64,000 nt of DNA from CAIKMD01 sp035605975 (GTDB lineage Bacteria > Pseudomonadota > Alphaproteobacteria > ATCC43930 > CGMCC-115725): assembly GCA_035605975.1 (NCBI GenBank), contig DATNGG010000070.1, forward strand, positions 34,486 through 98,485, in the 5' to 3' direction. The first letter of the stretch is position 1; each line of letters opens with the position of its first letter. The notes beneath the pieces were generated by a model. The model was not told the origin of the DNA, did no database searches, and saw only the letters and a program-made list of their open reading frames with translations. This document shows positions 50,367 through 58,681 of this stretch, one piece after another. Position numbers and translations under genes: made by a program.

Positions 50367-51977
50367 ATGATCGAAGAAATCCAGATTCTCGTTCTGCTGC
50401 TCGTGGTGATCGCGGCCGTGGGTGTGCTGGCGGCGCGGTTCGAGATCCCGCAGGCGATTCTCCTGATGCTGGCGGGCGTCGTGCTGGCGCTCATTCCCGG
50501 CCTGCCGCCGATGGAACTCGCCCCGGATCTGGTGCTGCTGCTCGTCCTGCCGCCGCTCATCTATTCCGCCGCGGTGGCGATGAGCTGGCGCGAGTTCCGC
50601 TTCAACCTGCGCCCGATCTCGCTGCTCGCGGTCGGCTGCGTCGTCTTCACCACGATCGCGACCGCGGCGGCGGCGCATTGGCTCTTGGGCTTTCCCTGGC
50701 CGGTCGGCTTCGTCTTGGGCGCAATCGTCTCGCCGCCCGACGCGGTGGCGCCGCTCTCGATCGCGCGGCGCCTGCAATTGCCGCGCCGCCTCCTCGTCGT
50801 GCTCGAGGGCGAGGGCCTCGCCAACGACGCCACCGCCCTGATCCTCTATCGCTTCGCCATTCTGGCGGTGAGCCTCGGCACGTTCTCGCTCGGCCGCGCC
50901 GCCGGCACCTTCGCTTTGATCGTCATTTGCGAGATTCTCTGGGGCATCGGCGTCGGCTGGCTGATGCTGCGGCTGCGGCGCTGGGTGCGCGAGACGCGCA
51001 TCGAGGTCACCCTCTCGCTCCTGACGCCGTTTCTCGCCTATTGGCCGCCGCAGCATCTCGGCGGCTCGGGCGTGCTCGCGACCGTCACCGCCGGCCTCTA
51101 TATCAGCTGGAACGGGCTGCGGCTCATCAGCGCCGCGACGCGCCTCCAGGGCATCTTCTTCTGGGATTTCTTCACCTATCTCATCGAGGGCATGGTGTTC
51201 CTCATCACCGGCCTGCAGGCGCGCACGGTGATCGGCCGGATCGGCGGCTTCTCGCCCTCGGAGCTCGTCTTCTCCGCCGCGATCGTCAGCGCGGTGGTGA
51301 TCGCCGCACGCTTCGTCTGGATGTATCCGGCAACCTATCTGCCGCGCTGGCTCATTCCCGCAGTGCGGCGCAAAGACCCCTCGCCCTCCTGGCAATGGCC
51401 CTTCATGCTGGCTTTTACCGGCGTGCGCGGCGTCGTCTCGCTCGCCGCCGCCCTCGCCATCCCCTTCACGACCGCGAGCGGCGCGCCCTTTCCCGACCGC
51501 GATCTCATCCTGCTGCTCACCTTCTGCGTCATCCTCGTGACGCTCGTCGGTCAAGGCCTGATGCTGCCGGCCGTCATTCGCGCGCTCGGCCTCGCCCATG
51601 CTGGCCGGCGCGAGCGTCATGCCGACCGGATCGAGGAAAACGAGGCCCGGCGGCTCGCCATCAGCGCGGTGATCGCGCGGCTCGACGCGCTCGCGAAAGA
51701 GCGCGGCCTGTCACCCGATTTCGTGCGCCCGCTGCGCGCGCGGCATCGCGACCGGCTGCAGCATATCGAGCGCCGCGGCGACGGCGACGACCGCCACCGC
51801 TCGCTGACCGAGCTCGACGACGAGATCGAGCTCCTCTTGATCGAGGCCGAGCGGCAATCGGTCAACGACCTCTTTCGCGGCGGCAAGCTCAAGGACGAAG
51901 CGCGGCGCCGCATCGAGCGCGAGCTCGATCTGCGCGAGGCGCATCTCGCCAATCAGCGCGAAGACGGGCGCGGCTGA
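50367..51977 (+). CDS. Na+/H+ antiporter, CPA1 family
   Basis: A 536-residue cation/proton antiporter. Membrane helices fill residues 1-400, with the ion-site motifs GAIVSPPDAVAPLSIARRL and EGEGLANDATALILYRFA and the late FTGVRGVVSLAAALAIP. A highly charged helical tail of about 120 residues follows and is probably cytosolic. The start at 50367 sits behind GAGGGGG; an ATG at 50349 is an alternative. It differs clearly from the CNB-fused antiporter at 34057. It likely serves pH or sodium homeostasis. Confidence 0.93.
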   Translation: MIEEIQILVLLLVVIAAVGVLAARFEIPQAILLMLAGVVLALIPGLPPMELAPDLVLLLVLPPLIYSAAVAMSWREFRFNLRPISLLAVGCVVFTTIATAAAAHWLLGFPWPVGFVLGAIVSPPDAVAPLSIARRLQLPRRLLVVLEGEGLANDATALILYRFAILAVSLGTFSLGRAAGTFALIVICEILWGIGVGWLMLRLRRWVRETRIEVTLSLLTPFLAYWPPQHLGGSGVLATVTAGLYISWNGLRLISAATRLQGIFFWDFFTYLIEGMVFLITGLQARTVIGRIGGFSPSELVFSAAIVSAVVIAARFVWMYPATYLPRWLIPAVRRKDPSPSWQWPFMLAFTGVRGVVSLAAALAIPFTTASGAPFPDRDLILLLTFCVILVTLVGQGLMLPAVIRALGLAHAGRRERHADRIEENEARRLAISAVIARLDALAKERGLSPDFVRPLRARHRDRLQHIERRGDGDDRHRSLTELDDEIELLLIEAERQSVNDLFRGGKLKDEARRRIERELDLREAHLANQREDGRG

Positions 51978-51982
51978 GGACC

Positions 51983-52186
51983 TCAGCGCCGCGCGGCTCC
52001 GGCGAGGCAATAGCCGAGCGCAAGTGCCGCGAGAACGAAGATCGCAGTTGCGATCACGTCCGCGACGCCCGAGGCGGCGCCGGGAACGAGAGCGGCGATC
52101 GCCCTCAGGGCGAGGCCGATCGCGGAGAAGGCGAGAACCGCCGCCAGCGAGGCAGCGCCGCGCCGGCGCTTACCGGCGCCCGCCAC
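51983..52186 (-). CDS. Small hydrophobic protein, 67 residues
   Basis: A GTG-started frame with two predicted membrane helices (ASLAAVLAFSAIGLALRAIA and VIATAIFVLAALALGYCLAG) and a basic N-terminus. It overlaps the end of the OxlT-like MFS gene by 17 bases on the same strand, so it could be a small partner of that carrier. I do not recognise the family, and a chance frame in GC-rich DNA cannot be excluded. Confidence 0.45.
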   Translation of the reverse strand: MAGAGKRRRGAASLAAVLAFSAIGLALRAIAALVPGAASGVADVIATAIFVLAALALGYCLAGAARR

Positions 52187-53501
52187 CGAAGGCCGGCGAG
52201 GTCACCCCCTCGAATCCCGGCTCGGTGCCGACCTTCTTCAGCCGCGAGTTGATGATCGGCCGCAGCACGAAGAAGCCGAGCAGCGCGGCGGTCAGGTTCA
52301 TGAGACAACCGACGGCATAGACCGCGTGCCAGCTTCCCGTTGCCTGCGAGAGCAAATTGCCCAAGGGCACGAGCAGCGACGCGGCGCCCTTGGCCGTGTA
52401 CATGATGCCGTAATTGACCGTCACGTATTGCCGGCCGAACGCATCGCCAACCGTCGCCGCGAAGAGGCTGAAAATATCGCCCCAGAACAGGAACACGAGC
52501 GCGTCCGTGATAATAAAGGAGATCGGCGTCGTGCCGAACCAGCCGAAGGCGGCGATGCACAGCGCTTCGATGCCGAAGGCGATGCCCATCATGTTGGCGC
52601 GGCCGATATAATCGGAAATCCAGCCATTGAGCGGCCGGCCCACGCCGTTGGTGATGTTGTGCGCGGTGAGCGCCGCGACGATCGCCGGCATGCTGACGCC
52701 GAAGATCGTGACGAGCCCGTCGGCGATGCCGCGCTCATGCGCGATCGGGGCGAGCTGCGCCGTCGACATCAAGCCGCCCGCGGCGACGAGGAAGAACATC
52801 AGATACATGATCCAGAACAGCGGCGAGCGCAGCGCCTTTTGCGGCGGCACGTCCTCGACGCCCTGGCGCACCCGGATCTTGCTGGCCGGCGGAAGGTCCT
52901 GCGCCGACGGTGCCTTGAGGAAATTCGCGATCACCACGACGATGATGCCGTAGATGATGGCGAAGACCAGGAAGGTGTGCTGGTAGCCGCTCGATTCGAT
53001 CATCGACCGGATCGGCGCGATGGTGATCGCGGCGCCAGCGCCGAAGCCCGCTGCGGTGAGGCCGCCGCACAGCCCGCGCTTGTCCGGGAACCATTTGAGC
53101 GCATTGCCGACGCAGGTGCCGTAAACCGCGCCGCCGGCGAAGCCGGCGACCGCGCCGCCGACATAGAGCTCCCAGAGCTGCGTTGCCTGGGAATTGATGA
53201 ACCAGGCGAGGAAAGTGCCGACCCCGCCGGCCAGCACCATCCAGCGCGGACCGATGCGGTCGACAATCCAGCCCTCGAAGGGCACCAGCCAGGTTTCGAG
53301 CAGGATGAAGATCGAGAAGGAGACCTGAATCTCCGCTTTGCTCCATCCGAACTGGTGCTGGATCGGCAAGACGAAGAGCGTCCAGCCGTATTGCAGGTTG
53401 GCGACCGACGCCATGCAGGCGATGCCGAGAACGAGCTGAATCCAGCGCGTCGACGGGGCGCTCCGCCCGGCTGGCGTTGTGCTGAGAGATGGGCTGGTCA
53501 T
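52170..53501 (-). CDS. OxlT-like (oxalate/formate antiporter family) MFS transporter
   Basis: A 443-residue MFS carrier with twelve helices. The N-terminal half has ANLQYGWTLFVLPIQHQFGW and the loop EGWIVDRIGPRWMVLAGGV; GTCVGNALKWFPDKRGLCGG is characteristic of the oxalate/formate antiporter family, whose members exchange small dicarboxylates or monocarboxylates. The C-terminal half has RPLNGWISDYIGRANMMG. No oxalate decarboxylation genes are adjacent, so the actual acid is unknown. The 180 bases upstream contain an 18-base palindrome at 53591. Confidence 0.92.
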   Translation of the reverse strand: MTSPSLSTTPAGRSAPSTRWIQLVLGIACMASVANLQYGWTLFVLPIQHQFGWSKAEIQVSFSIFILLETWLVPFEGWIVDRIGPRWMVLAGGVGTFLAWFINSQATQLWELYVGGAVAGFAGGAVYGTCVGNALKWFPDKRGLCGGLTAAGFGAGAAITIAPIRSMIESSGYQHTFLVFAIIYGIIVVVIANFLKAPSAQDLPPASKIRVRQGVEDVPPQKALRSPLFWIMYLMFFLVAAGGLMSTAQLAPIAHERGIADGLVTIFGVSMPAIVAALTAHNITNGVGRPLNGWISDYIGRANMMGIAFGIEALCIAAFGWFGTTPISFIITDALVFLFWGDIFSLFAATVGDAFGRQYVTVNYGIMYTAKGAASLLVPLGNLLSQATGSWHAVYAVGCLMNLTAALLGFFVLRPIINSRLKKVGTEPGFEGVTSPAFGGGRR

Positions 53502-53590
53502 GGCGATCTCCGTCCCTTGGCCTCTCCGGTCACAGCCGGCGAGTGCTTGTTACGGTGGCCATCATAGGGGGATAATTAACAACGAACTAC

Positions 53591-53608
53591 AGTTATTTGG
53601 TGATAACT
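53591..53608. promoter_or_regulatory. Inverted repeat in AT-rich gap
   Basis: AGTTAT (53591-53596) and ATAACT (53603-53608) flank TTGGTG in an unusually AT-rich stretch between the OxlT-like gene and the exported-protein gene. It could be an operator for the carrier or a short terminator for the gene upstream. Confidence 0.45.
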
Positions 53609-53682
53609 TTGTGGCATACCAGACCATCTCGCCGTGAGAAAGATCGGCCAAGGCGGCAATCGCGGCGAGCGAATCCGCGTCC

Positions 53683-54114
53683 CTATTGCCCCGATGCGGC
53701 GGGCGGCGTCGTGGGAACGGCGCGCCACGGGCCATTGCAGGAAGCGACATAGGGATAATAGCCCTGCGGGTTCTCGCAATAATACCAGGACTGCGCCGGC
53801 GGTAGCCCGCTCGGCTGCGGCGGTGGCTGCTGTACGATAATGGCCGGCGGAATATAGGAGGGATAGGGATAAATCGGCTCGGGATAGAAATACCAGCTGG
53901 GGCCGAGCCGCCACCACCAGGCGTAGCGCCCATCGTGCCATCCATGGAACCAGACGCCGCCGCGCCAGATCGTCCGCTCGTGCGGGCCCAGATGGCGGAA
54001 ATCGCGACCGTGGAAATCCGGCGGAGCGCGATGCTGCGCCTGTGCGCCCGCCGCCCCGCCCGTGAGCGCAAGCGCAACCGCAAGAACGGCAAGGAGGTGC
54101 CTGCGCGTTCTCAT
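53683..54114 (-). CDS. Exported Tyr/Trp/Pro-rich protein of unknown function
   Basis: A 143-residue protein with a signal peptide (HLLAVLAVALALTGGAAGA, cleavage after AQA). The mature part is rich in Tyr, Trp, Pro and Gly: WRGGVWFHGWHDGRYAWWW, then YPEPIYPYPSYIPPAIIVQQ and a C-terminal WYYCENPQGYYPYVASC with two Cys that could form a disulfide. Similar small proteins are common in proteobacterial envelopes, without known function. It overlaps the small membrane protein gene by ATGA and so probably shares its FNR-type site. Confidence 0.82.
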   Translation of the reverse strand: MRTRRHLLAVLAVALALTGGAAGAQAQHRAPPDFHGRDFRHLGPHERTIWRGGVWFHGWHDGRYAWWWRLGPSWYFYPEPIYPYPSYIPPAIIVQQPPPQPSGLPPAQSWYYCENPQGYYPYVASCNGPWRAVPTTPPAASGQ

Positions 54115-54293
54115 CGGCCCGATCGCGCAACCAGGAACAGCACCGGCCGCGCGGCCGGATGGCGGCCCGGAAGCGATCTTGCCGCAGCGAGTCGCGCCTC
54201 CTTGAGGCGCTCGATACGGGCGGCAACAGCCAAAAAAGAGGCGACGAGCGTCATCGCCGCGAGCGCCGGATAGGCCAGGATCATATCTTCCAT
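54111..54293 (-). CDS. Small single-helix membrane protein, 60 residues
   Basis: Starts at ATG 54293 behind AAGGAG. One membrane helix (LAYPALAAMTLVASFLAVAA) is followed by a basic cytosolic tail rich in Arg and Ala. It overlaps the exported-protein gene by ATGA. An FNR-type palindrome lies 51 bases upstream, a normal activating distance. I do not recognise the family; a role as a small envelope stress or respiratory-complex subunit is only a guess. Confidence 0.65.
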   Translation of the reverse strand: MEDMILAYPALAAMTLVASFLAVAARIERLKEARLAAARSLPGRHPAARPVLFLVARSGR

Positions 54294-54344
54294 CGCCGAG
54301 CTCCTTGTGTTGCTTGCTTTTGCGCTCGGGCCGCGGTGAACGCG

Positions 54345-54358
54345 TTGATTCAGGTCAA
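54345..54358. promoter_or_regulatory. FNR/Anr/FixK-type site upstream of the small envelope operon
   Basis: TTGATTCAGGTCAA, one mismatch from TTGAT-N4-ATCAA, lies in the 99-base gap after the AMP phosphorylase gene, 51 bases before the small membrane protein start. Confidence 0.6.
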
Positions 54359-54392
54359 AGCGTCGGCAGCGCAACGCGGCGGCGGCTATACG

Positions 54393-55916
54393 TCAAGCGT
54401 CTTTCGCTTCAGGGCCATGCGCCCGCCCCACGCGATAGCCGCAATCGGTTTCCGCGGCCGCGACGGCAAGGCGGAAATTGGCGTCGAGGCAGGAGTGGAG
54501 ACGATAGAGCGGCTCGCCGCGCTCGACCGGCTCGCCGACTTTTTTCAGCAGATCGATACCCGCGCCCTTGTCAAAGGGTGCGCCGGCAGCGCGCGCCAGA
54601 CGCGCGATGCGGTAGCAATCGATGGCTGAGACCCGGCCATCCGCGACGGCGGGAATCGCGTGGGTCAGACCGCCGAGAACTGCCCCCGTCGGCGGCCGGC
54701 CTTGTGCCGCCAGGATGCGCCCCATCTTGCGCCGCGCCGCGCCCGATTCGAGCAGATCGCGCGCGCGGGCGAGGCCGCTGCCGCCGCGCAGCGCGGGATC
54801 GAGCTCCAGAACGCGCGCGGCCAGCTGCAGCGAGCGCTCGCGCAGATCCGCGGGCGCGCTTGCTTCGCCGTTCAGGACTTGCATCACGTCGCGCGCTTCG
54901 AGCGCCGGACCGATGCCCCGCCCGATCGGCTGCGTGCCGTCGGTGATCGCGACATCGATGGCAAGTCCGATCTGGTCGGCGACATACTCGAAGAGCTTGC
55001 GCAATTGCAGCGCGCCCGCCTTGTCGCGCACTTTGGCGGACGGCCCGACGGGCAGATCGAGCACGAGCCGGGTAACGCCGGCGGCAAGCTTCTTCGATAA
55101 GATCGATGCGACGAGCTGACCCGGCGGATCGAGATTGAGCGGACGCTCGACCGAAATCAGAATGTCGTCGGCGGGCGAGAGATTGACGTGACCGCCCCAG
55201 ATGAGGCAGCCGCCTTCCGCCGCGACGACCTCGCGCATTTCGCTCGCATCGAGATCGACGCGCGCCAGCACCTCCATTGTATCGGCGGTTCCGGCCGGCG
55301 AGGTGATGGCACGCGAGGAGGTTTTGGGAATAGCCAGCCCGTGCGCCGCGACGATCGGAACGACGATCATCGACGTGCGATTTCCCGGCACGCCCCCGAT
55401 GCAATGCTTGTCGACAACGATGTCGCCGGGCCAATGGAGGCTGGCGCCGACATTCGCCATTGCGCGAGTGAGGTTCAGAACTTCGCCGGTCGAAAGAAAT
55501 CCCGCGCAGGCGACGAGAAACGCCGCGATCTCCATCCGCGAGTAGCGCATCGCCGCGATATCAGCGACAATCGTCTCGATCGCCCCTTGCGATAGCTCGG
55601 CGCCGCGGATTTTCGCATGAACCGCATCGAGGCTCGCGGGCGGTGGCGCCTGCTCGATCTCGATTGGCGTGCCCTCGGGCAACCGCAACAAGGCGAAGGC
55701 CTGATCGCTGACGCCAACCTCGTCGCGGGCGAGCATATCGTCATGATCGACGATGTTGAGCGTGGCCAAAATTGGCGTGCCGCCGCCGCGCAGCTCGATT
55801 TTGGCAAGAGCCTGAAAATCCTCGGGCCGGCACACGCTCGAATGCCGCGGCAAATAGGCGACCGGCTCGCGGTTGGTATCGATCGGCACATGGCGCAAGC
55901 GAAGCGGTCCGGTCAT
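54393..55916 (-). CDS. AMP phosphorylase (thymidine phosphorylase family)
   Basis: A 507-residue nucleoside-phosphorylase-II-family enzyme. Archaeal AMP phosphorylase has this length and an extra N-terminal domain of about 85 residues, both unlike the 440-residue thymidine phosphorylase. Motifs are DKHCIGGVPGNRTSMIVVPI near 168 and KTSSRAITSPAGTADTMEVL near 198, the AMP phosphorylase form of the phosphate and base site. The reaction is AMP + Pi giving adenine + ribose-1,5-bisphosphate. The gene overlaps phnN (ATGA), whose product uses ribose-1,5-bisphosphate, which supports the call. It is the last gene of the pncB-pncA-phnN run. Confidence 0.9.
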   Translation of the reverse strand: MTGPLRLRHVPIDTNREPVAYLPRHSSVCRPEDFQALAKIELRGGGTPILATLNIVDHDDMLARDEVGVSDQAFALLRLPEGTPIEIEQAPPPASLDAVHAKIRGAELSQGAIETIVADIAAMRYSRMEIAAFLVACAGFLSTGEVLNLTRAMANVGASLHWPGDIVVDKHCIGGVPGNRTSMIVVPIVAAHGLAIPKTSSRAITSPAGTADTMEVLARVDLDASEMREVVAAEGGCLIWGGHVNLSPADDILISVERPLNLDPPGQLVASILSKKLAAGVTRLVLDLPVGPSAKVRDKAGALQLRKLFEYVADQIGLAIDVAITDGTQPIGRGIGPALEARDVMQVLNGEASAPADLRERSLQLAARVLELDPALRGGSGLARARDLLESGAARRKMGRILAAQGRPPTGAVLGGLTHAIPAVADGRVSAIDCYRIARLARAAGAPFDKGAGIDLLKKVGEPVERGEPLYRLHSCLDANFRLAVAAAETDCGYRVGRAHGPEAKDA

Positions 55917-56473
55917 CGCTCGCCCGCCTGCGCGGCAATGATTGCGGCGAAGGCCTCGCCCGCGCGCTCGATCGGCCCGGAATTGTCGACCGTCAGCAAA
56001 GAGAGATCGGCGATGGCGAATTCTCCGGCGCGCCGGAGCCGTTCTTCGATCGCCTGTGCATCCTCGCGGTCGCGTCGCGTCAAGCGGCGGCGCAATTCCT
56101 CGCCGCCGACGGTGACGAGGACCGGCACGACGTCGGCGATCGAGGCGCGCTCGCCGATGAAATGCGCGCGCGAGCCGTCCATCACCACGGAAAGCCCCGC
56201 TTTTAGCCACGTCTTGATCTCGATTCCGATTCCATAGGCAAAGCCGTAGGCTTGCCACTCGAAGGCAAAAAGACCGCGCGCCTTGCGCAGCTCGAACTCG
56301 CCCTTCGACAGCGCGATATAGTTTTCGGCGTCCTTGCCCAGTGGCCGGGTGATGTAACGATGCGCGAAAGCGACCGGATGCTTGCCGTCGAGCTTGCGGC
56401 GCGCAAAGTCGATGAGCCGCGTCTTGCCGACGCCCGATGCGCCCATGACATAGATAATTTTTCCCTGCGCCAT
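55913..56473 (-). CDS. phnN: Ribose-1,5-bisphosphate phosphokinase PhnN
   Basis: A 186-residue guanylate-kinase-fold enzyme that phosphorylates ribose-1,5-bisphosphate with ATP to give PRPP. Walker A is GASGVGKT (11-18). The segment AHRYITRPLGKDAENYIALS and EFELRKARGLFAFEWQAYGF match PhnN. It is best known from phosphonate (phn) operons, but no phosphonate gene is here. Instead it lies 3 bases after pncA and overlaps the AMP phosphorylase gene, which would make its substrate. Confidence 0.93.
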   Translation of the reverse strand: MAQGKIIYVMGASGVGKTRLIDFARRKLDGKHPVAFAHRYITRPLGKDAENYIALSKGEFELRKARGLFAFEWQAYGFAYGIGIEIKTWLKAGLSVVMDGSRAHFIGERASIADVVPVLVTVGGEELRRRLTRRDREDAQAIEERLRRAGEFAIADLSLLTVDNSGPIERAGEAFAAIIAAQAGER

Positions 56474-56476
56474 CGT

Positions 56477-57115
56477 TCAGCCCACCGCTTCCGCTGCGAG
56501 GCGCGCAATGCCGCGCGCTGCTAGACTCTGTTGCGTCGCCGCGAGCGAACCACTGAGATCGATCGCCCGGCATGCATCCTCGATCACGACTACCGCGAAG
56601 CCTTCCTCGGCCGCATCTTCCGCGGAATAGCGCACACAGAAATCGAGTGCGAGGCCCGCGATGAAGATGCGCTCGAAGCCGCGCTCGCGCAGATAGCCGG
56701 CGAGACCGGTCTTTGTGACGCGGTCGTTCTCGCGAAAGGCCGAATAGGAGTCAATCGCGCGATGGTAGCCCTTGCGAATGACGAGCTCGGCGTGCGGCAC
56801 GGCGAGGCTGGGGTGAAAGGCCGCGCCCGACGTCCCTTGCACGCAGTGATCCGGCCACAGCACTTGCGGCCCGTAAGGCGCGGCGAAATTGTCGTAGGGC
56901 TTGGCGCCAGGATGCTGCGAGGCGAAGGAGAGATGATCCTTCGGATGCCAGTCCTGGGTCAGCACGACATGCGGGAAAGACCGCGCAAGCCCGTTGATCA
57001 CGGCAACCACCTCGTCGCCGCGCGGAACCGCGAGCGCGCCATCGGGACAGAAATCGTTCTGAAGATCGACGGCGAGCAGCACGTCACTGGACCCAATGCG
57101 AACCATGCCGGTCAT
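56477..57115 (-). CDS. pncA: Nicotinamidase PncA
   Basis: A 212-residue isochorismatase-fold amidase converting nicotinamide to nicotinate. The catalytic triad is Asp17 (VDLQNDFCPDGAL), Lys115 (VIRKGYH) and Cys160 (LALDFCVRYSAEDA). The metal-binding segment is TQDWHPKDH (Asp55, His57), with His90 in PDHCVQGT. The ATG at 57115 overlaps the pncB stop (ATGA), so the two NAD-salvage enzymes are made together. Confidence 0.96.
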   Translation of the reverse strand: MTGMVRIGSSDVLLAVDLQNDFCPDGALAVPRGDEVVAVINGLARSFPHVVLTQDWHPKDHLSFASQHPGAKPYDNFAAPYGPQVLWPDHCVQGTSGAAFHPSLAVPHAELVIRKGYHRAIDSYSAFRENDRVTKTGLAGYLRERGFERIFIAGLALDFCVRYSAEDAAEEGFAVVVIEDACRAIDLSGSLAATQQSLAARGIARLAAEAVG

Positions 57116-58458
57116 GAGGCAGAGGCCCGTTTTCCCAAGCTGCGCCGATCCGCCTCGCCCGCGAGCCGCACCACCGCATCCGAAATCTGGACTGGATAGG
57201 CGGCGCCCGGCTCAAGCCGGCGCAACGCTTCAGGCAGCGCCGCAAGGTTGCGCTTCACCCTTGCGCGGATGTCATCGAGCGTCGGGCGCGCCAATCTCTT
57301 GCCGCCGCGCATCACGGGCTCGAGCAGCGGCGCGCCGAGGGCATCGTCATCCTCGAGCGAGAGCACATCGCCCGCCATTCTGCCGTCCCGACCGAGACGC
57401 CGCCACACCTGCTTGCGGCCGGGCCATGTGGCCTTGCCTTGGGAACGCTTGCGCCGCGCGATGCCGGCATATTCCTGGAGCTTGTAGGCGCAATCGAGCG
57501 CGGGAGCGTCGGAGGAGGTCGTAAGGCTGGTGCCGACACCGAAGCCGTCGATCGGCGCGCCGGCCGCGAGCATCCGCGCGATCTCGTCCTCGTCGAGCCC
57601 GCCGCTCGCGAAAATCGTCGTGGCGTGAAGACCGCCTTCGTCGAGAATCCGCCGCACGCTCTTCGACAGTGCAGTCATGTCGCCGCTGTCGAGCCGGACC
57701 GCGCCGATCTCGATTCCGAGGGCTTGCAGCCGCGGCGCGAGTGCCACGACTTTGCGCGCAGATTCTTCCGTGTCGTAGGTGTCGATGAGAAAGGTCAGAC
57801 CCTGCGGCCGCGAACGCGCGAAATGCTCGAACGCCTCGCTCTCGTCGTCATGCGCCTGGATGAAGGAATGCGCCATGGTGCCGAACAGCGGAATCCCCCA
57901 AAGCCGCCCGGCCGGCATCGTCGCCGTGCCCGCGAAGCCGGCGATGTAGCTCGCCCGCGCGGCGAAGAGCCCCGCCTCGGCGCCATGCGCGCGGCGCAGC
58001 CCGAAATCGACCAAGAGCTTTCCGGGCGCCGCCAGTGCGATGCGCACCGCCTTGGAGGCAATGAGCGACTGGAAATGCAGAATGTTGATGAGGCGCGTCT
58101 CGACATATTGCGCCGCTGGCAAAGGCGCGACGACGCGGAGGATCGGCTCGTCGGCGAAGAACACCGTGCCCTCGGGCATCGCATCGACATCGCCCGTGAA
58201 GCGGAACGCAGCGAGATAGTCGAGCAGGCGGCGGGAGAACCGCCCGCTGCGCGCGAGCCAATCGATATCCTCCGGCGCAAAGCGCAGGGATTCGAGAAAG
58301 TCGAGCGCCTGTTCCAGCCCCGCCGCCATCAGGAAGCCGCGTCGCGCCGGCAGTTTGCGGACGAAGAACTCGAATACGGCCGGCGCGGTCTCGCCGTGAT
58401 CGAGATAGGCCTCGATCATGTTGAGCTGGTAGAGATCGGTCAGCAGGGAATTATCCAT
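57112..58458 (-). CDS. pncB: Nicotinate phosphoribosyltransferase
   Basis: A 448-residue enzyme joining nicotinate and PRPP to nicotinate mononucleotide, with ATP hydrolysis. The N-terminus LTDLYQLNMIEAYLDHG and FEFFVRKLPARRGFLMAAGL are typical. The phosphorylated His is probably in TMAHSFIQAHDDESEAFEHF. The PRPP-site region includes VRLDSGDMTALSKSV and IFASGGLDEDEIA. It heads the operon; an FNR-type palindrome lies 67 bases upstream. The downstream genes pncA, phnN and AMP phosphorylase can supply both of its substrates. Confidence 0.95.
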   Translation of the reverse strand: MDNSLLTDLYQLNMIEAYLDHGETAPAVFEFFVRKLPARRGFLMAAGLEQALDFLESLRFAPEDIDWLARSGRFSRRLLDYLAAFRFTGDVDAMPEGTVFFADEPILRVVAPLPAAQYVETRLINILHFQSLIASKAVRIALAAPGKLLVDFGLRRAHGAEAGLFAARASYIAGFAGTATMPAGRLWGIPLFGTMAHSFIQAHDDESEAFEHFARSRPQGLTFLIDTYDTEESARKVVALAPRLQALGIEIGAVRLDSGDMTALSKSVRRILDEGGLHATTIFASGGLDEDEIARMLAAGAPIDGFGVGTSLTTSSDAPALDCAYKLQEYAGIARRKRSQGKATWPGRKQVWRRLGRDGRMAGDVLSLEDDDALGAPLLEPVMRGGKRLARPTLDDIRARVKRNLAALPEALRRLEPGAAYPVQISDAVVRLAGEADRRSLGKRASAS

Positions 58459-58525
58459 GGCATCCCTTTGGCACGCGAGCCGACGAGCCGCTTGAAAAAC
58501 CTAACATCGGGCCGACACCGCCGGA

Positions 58526-58539
58526 TTGAGCTTGGTCAA
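58526..58539. promoter_or_regulatory. FNR/Anr/FixK-type site upstream of pncB
   Basis: TTGAGCTTGGTCAA, two mismatches from TTGAT-N4-ATCAA but keeping both TTGA/TCAA cores, ends 67 bases before the pncB start. The divergent dienelactone hydrolase gene starts 142 bases away on the other side. Confidence 0.5.
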
Positions 58540-58681
58540 ACCGCCAAATCCTTTCCAGAATCTGATCATCCCCGGGCCGAAGCGCCAGGCCGGCTCGCCG
58601 CTGCAAGACGGCCGTGACTCCGCTAAGCTCTGTCTCTTGGCGGCGCCGAGCCAACGCACCGCCGCGCTTCAGGAGTTCGCG

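Noticed and set aside
48750..51620. Very long minus-strand open frame (956 codons) opposite emrB and the CPA1 antiporter
   Set aside because: Composition is dominated by Arg, Asp, Glu, His and Ala typical of antisense frames in GC-rich genes; the plus-strand frames contain clear transporter motifs.
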